The position numbers were made by a program, and so were the translations under genes. Source: HyVt-443 sp964544655 (GTDB lineage Bacteria; Pseudomonadota; Gammaproteobacteria; Chromatiales; Chromatiaceae). Taken from it: a stretch of 64,000 bases of DNA. How positions within the stretch are numbered: position 1 is the first letter of the stretch; each line of letters begins with the position of its first letter. The notes under the pieces are model-generated. The model was given only the letters and a program-made list of their open reading frames with translations. It had not been told where the DNA came from and did not search any database. Shown here in pieces: positions 62,037-64,000 of this stretch. Location: assembly GCA_964544655.1 (NCBI GenBank), contig CAZJCM010000003.1, forward strand, positions 32,882-96,881, given 5' to 3'.

Positions 62037-64000
62037 ATGAAAACCAAGACGAAGGTTGTCATTGGCGCCGCCCTACTGGCAGCCATACCGGTACTGATCA
62101 CCAGCTCGCTCATCGGCTGGACAGCCATCACCAGCGGCCAACAGGCGCTGGAGGAGCAGGCGGTCAAACAGATCATTTCGACCCGAGAGAGCAAGAAGGC
62201 CCAGATCGAGGACTATTTCCGCATGGTCAGGGCACAGATCCAGACCTTCTCCAATGACCAGATGGTCGTCGACGCCATGCTGGGACTGGACGACGCCTAC
62301 CGTAATTTTCACGATGAGTTCGCCGATGAGAATAAGACCGACTTTTCCGCTGCACTGAAAACCTATTACCAGAACGAGTTTGGCACGGTCTTCAGACAGC
62401 TCAACGGCGGCATGGCCCCGGAGATCCCGCGCCTGCTGCAAAACCTGGACGCGACGACAACCGCCATACAGTACCAATATCTGGTTGCCAATCCCAACCC
62501 ACCAAGACAGAAAGATCGCTGGTCAAATCCCGATGACGACACCCTTTACGCCCAGATTCACAGCCTCTATCACCCCAAACTGAGGGATTTCCAGCAGAAA
62601 TTTGGCTATCACGATCTGTTTCTTATCGCACCGGAAGATGGCCGAATCGTCTATTCCGTAAAGAAGGAGATCGATTTCGGCACCTCCCTGAACGACGGGC
62701 CACACGCCGACAGCGGTCTCGGGCGTGCCTTCCGGCAAGCCCGGGACAGCGGCAAAGGTGAGCAGGTGATCATCATCGATTTCGCTCCGTTCATGCCCTC
62801 TTACGCCGAGGAGGCCGCTTTCATCGCCTCTCCCATATTCGACGATGACAACCTGATAGGCATCCTCGCCTTCCAGCTGCCGACCGACCAGATAAACCGC
62901 ATCATGACCAACGGCGGCAAGTGGCAGGATGTGGGCCTGGGAACCACCGGTGAGACATATCTGATCGGCAAGGACCGCAAGGCTCGCAGCATCAGCCGTT
63001 TTCTGGTTGAGTCCCCGCAGACATTCCCCCTGCTGCTGGAACAGAACGGTATTGAGCAGGAGGTGATCGAGCGCATCGAGACAAAACGAAACAATATCGG
63101 TCTGCAGACCATCCAAACCCGAGGTGCCGAGCAGGCCGTCGCCGGCAATACAGGCAACGGCATCTTCACCGGTTACCTCGGCCGCAAGGTACTGTCGGCC
63201 TTCGCTCCGGTCGATATCACCGGACTGGATTGGTACATCCTGAGCGAGATCACTGTGGACGAAGCGTTCGCTGCCGCCCAGGCATTGAAACAAAAAATAA
63301 TGGGATTCTCCGCCCTCACCCTGCTGATCACTGTCGGCGCATCCATTCTGGCCGGCCTGATCTTTGCCCATCGTGGCACCCGACCGATTCGCCTGCTGCA
63401 GGCCACGATCAACGATATCGCGGACAACGCCGACCTATCCGAACGCTGCGATACCCAAAGCACGGATGAGATCGGGCAAATGGCATCCTCTTTCAATCAA
63501 ATGCTGGACAAATTCCAGGGCAGTATGCATCAGGTGGCGAATGCGACCATGCAATTGAGCCAGGCCTCCACCGAGATGAAGAATGCTACCGGCGCCTCCC
63601 GAGCCATCACCGAACAGCAGCAGCAACAGGTGGAGCACATCGCCAATGCCATCACGGAGATGGCCGCCCGGGTACAGGAGGTGGCCAGTCATGCAGCCGA
63701 GACCGCCGCCGCCGCAGAGCAGACCGACCAGGCCTCCAACGAAGGGCTGCGGGCAGTCAACCAGGCCATCGACGCCACCAACCAGGTGGCACAGGAAGTG
63801 GATCTCGCCACCAACGTGATCCGGGAACTGGAAGCGGAGAACCAGAACATCGGCCAGATGCTCAATGTCATCCAGAACATCGCCGAGCAGACCAACCTGC
63901 TGGCCCTCAATGCCGCCATCGAGGCCGCACGGGCCGGGGAGCAGGGGCGTGGCTTTGCCGTGGTGGCCGATGAGGTGCGCACCCTGGCCAACCGCACCCA
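62037..64000 (+). CDS. Methyl-accepting chemotaxis protein, cut by the window end
   Basis: The visible 654 codons encode an N-terminal membrane helix (about 7-28), a long periplasmic domain (about 30-415, Cache-like by length), a second helix (about 419-443), a HAMP region and the cytoplasmic signalling tip. The tip reads IAEQTNLLALNAAIEAARAG and is unmistakable. No stop is reached. The ligand is unknown. Control by sigma-28 would place it in the flagellar/chemotaxis regulon. Confidence 0.93.
   Translation, partial: MKTKTKVVIGAALLAAIPVLITSSLIGWTAITSGQQALEEQAVKQIISTRESKKAQIEDYFRMVRAQIQTFSNDQMVVDAMLGLDDAYRNFHDEFADENKTDFSAALKTYYQNEFGTVFRQLNGGMAPEIPRLLQNLDATTTAIQYQYLVANPNPPRQKDRWSNPDDDTLYAQIHSLYHPKLRDFQQKFGYHDLFLIAPEDGRIVYSVKKEIDFGTSLNDGPHADSGLGRAFRQARDSGKGEQVIIIDFAPFMPSYAEEAAFIASPIFDDDNLIGILAFQLPTDQINRIMTNGGKWQDVGLGTTGETYLIGKDRKARSISRFLVESPQTFPLLLEQNGIEQEVIERIETKRNNIGLQTIQTRGAEQAVAGNTGNGIFTGYLGRKVLSAFAPVDITGLDWYILSEITVDEAFAAAQALKQKIMGFSALTLLITVGASILAGLIFAHRGTRPIRLLQATINDIADNADLSERCDTQSTDEIGQMASSFNQMLDKFQGSMHQVANATMQLSQASTEMKNATGASRAITEQQQQQVEHIANAITEMAARVQEVASHAAETAAAAEQTDQASNEGLRAVNQAIDATNQVAQEVDLATNVIRELEAENQNIGQMLNVIQNIAEQTNLLALNAAIEAARAGEQGRGFAVVADEVRTLANRT

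Overview
The window (64 kb, about 60% GC) comes from a gammaproteobacterium. The petABC-sspA-sspB block, the DUF3135 and DUF3301 proteins, hemW, rpmE and a DegS-like protease are all of gammaproteobacterial type. The first 38 kb is dominated by enzymes of a reductive (reversible) TCA cycle, including a two-gene ATP citrate lyase of the long 'type II' form. To my knowledge this form is associated with sulfur-oxidising gammaproteobacterial endosymbionts of vent tubeworms (Endoriftia-like) and with Magnetococcus. A YeiH-type putative sulfate exporter and a cytochrome bc1 complex also fit a sulfur-oxidising chemoautotroph. I infer a symbiont or a close free-living relative; the species cannot be fixed from the window.

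1-14.9 kb, all minus strand: a long co-directional set. It reads frdB, frdA and a NuoF-like NADH module (probably a soluble NADH-linked fumarate reductase), then korA-korB (2-oxoglutarate:ferredoxin oxidoreductase), then three unusual Fe-S partners: an 833-aa ferredoxin-tailed protein, a long RnfB-like protein and a 1522-aa PFOR-like giant. 15.4-20.6 kb, plus strand: a short-form aconitase and pntAB transhydrogenase. 20.7-27 kb: a cytochrome c, a putative sulfate-exporter operon with a small membrane protein and a universal stress protein, an ECF sigma/anti-sigma pair and a glycosyltransferase.

27-37.6 kb: mdh, aclB, aclA, a dead phosphoesterase fragment and monomeric isocitrate dehydrogenase on the minus strand; a second malate dehydrogenase and citrate synthase run divergently on the plus strand. 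Ferredoxin made available by Rnf-type electron transport would drive KorAB, transhydrogenase would supply NADPH to isocitrate dehydrogenase, and ATP citrate lyase would close the cycle. The presence of citrate synthase suggests the cycle can also run oxidatively. Pyruvate synthase, fumarase, succinyl-CoA synthetase and PEP carboxylase are not in the window.

37.6-64 kb: housekeeping and accessory genes. These are an acyl-CoA synthetase, uvrD, a TRAP transporter, hemW, rpmE, a bacteriohemerythrin, an rnfDGEA cluster lacking rnfB and rnfC, sspBA, petABC, a Nif3-like protein, a DegS-like protease, a haem-containing GGDEF/EAL protein, and the start of a chemoreceptor behind a likely sigma-28 promoter. 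I saw no rRNA, tRNA, CRISPR array or intact insertion sequence.
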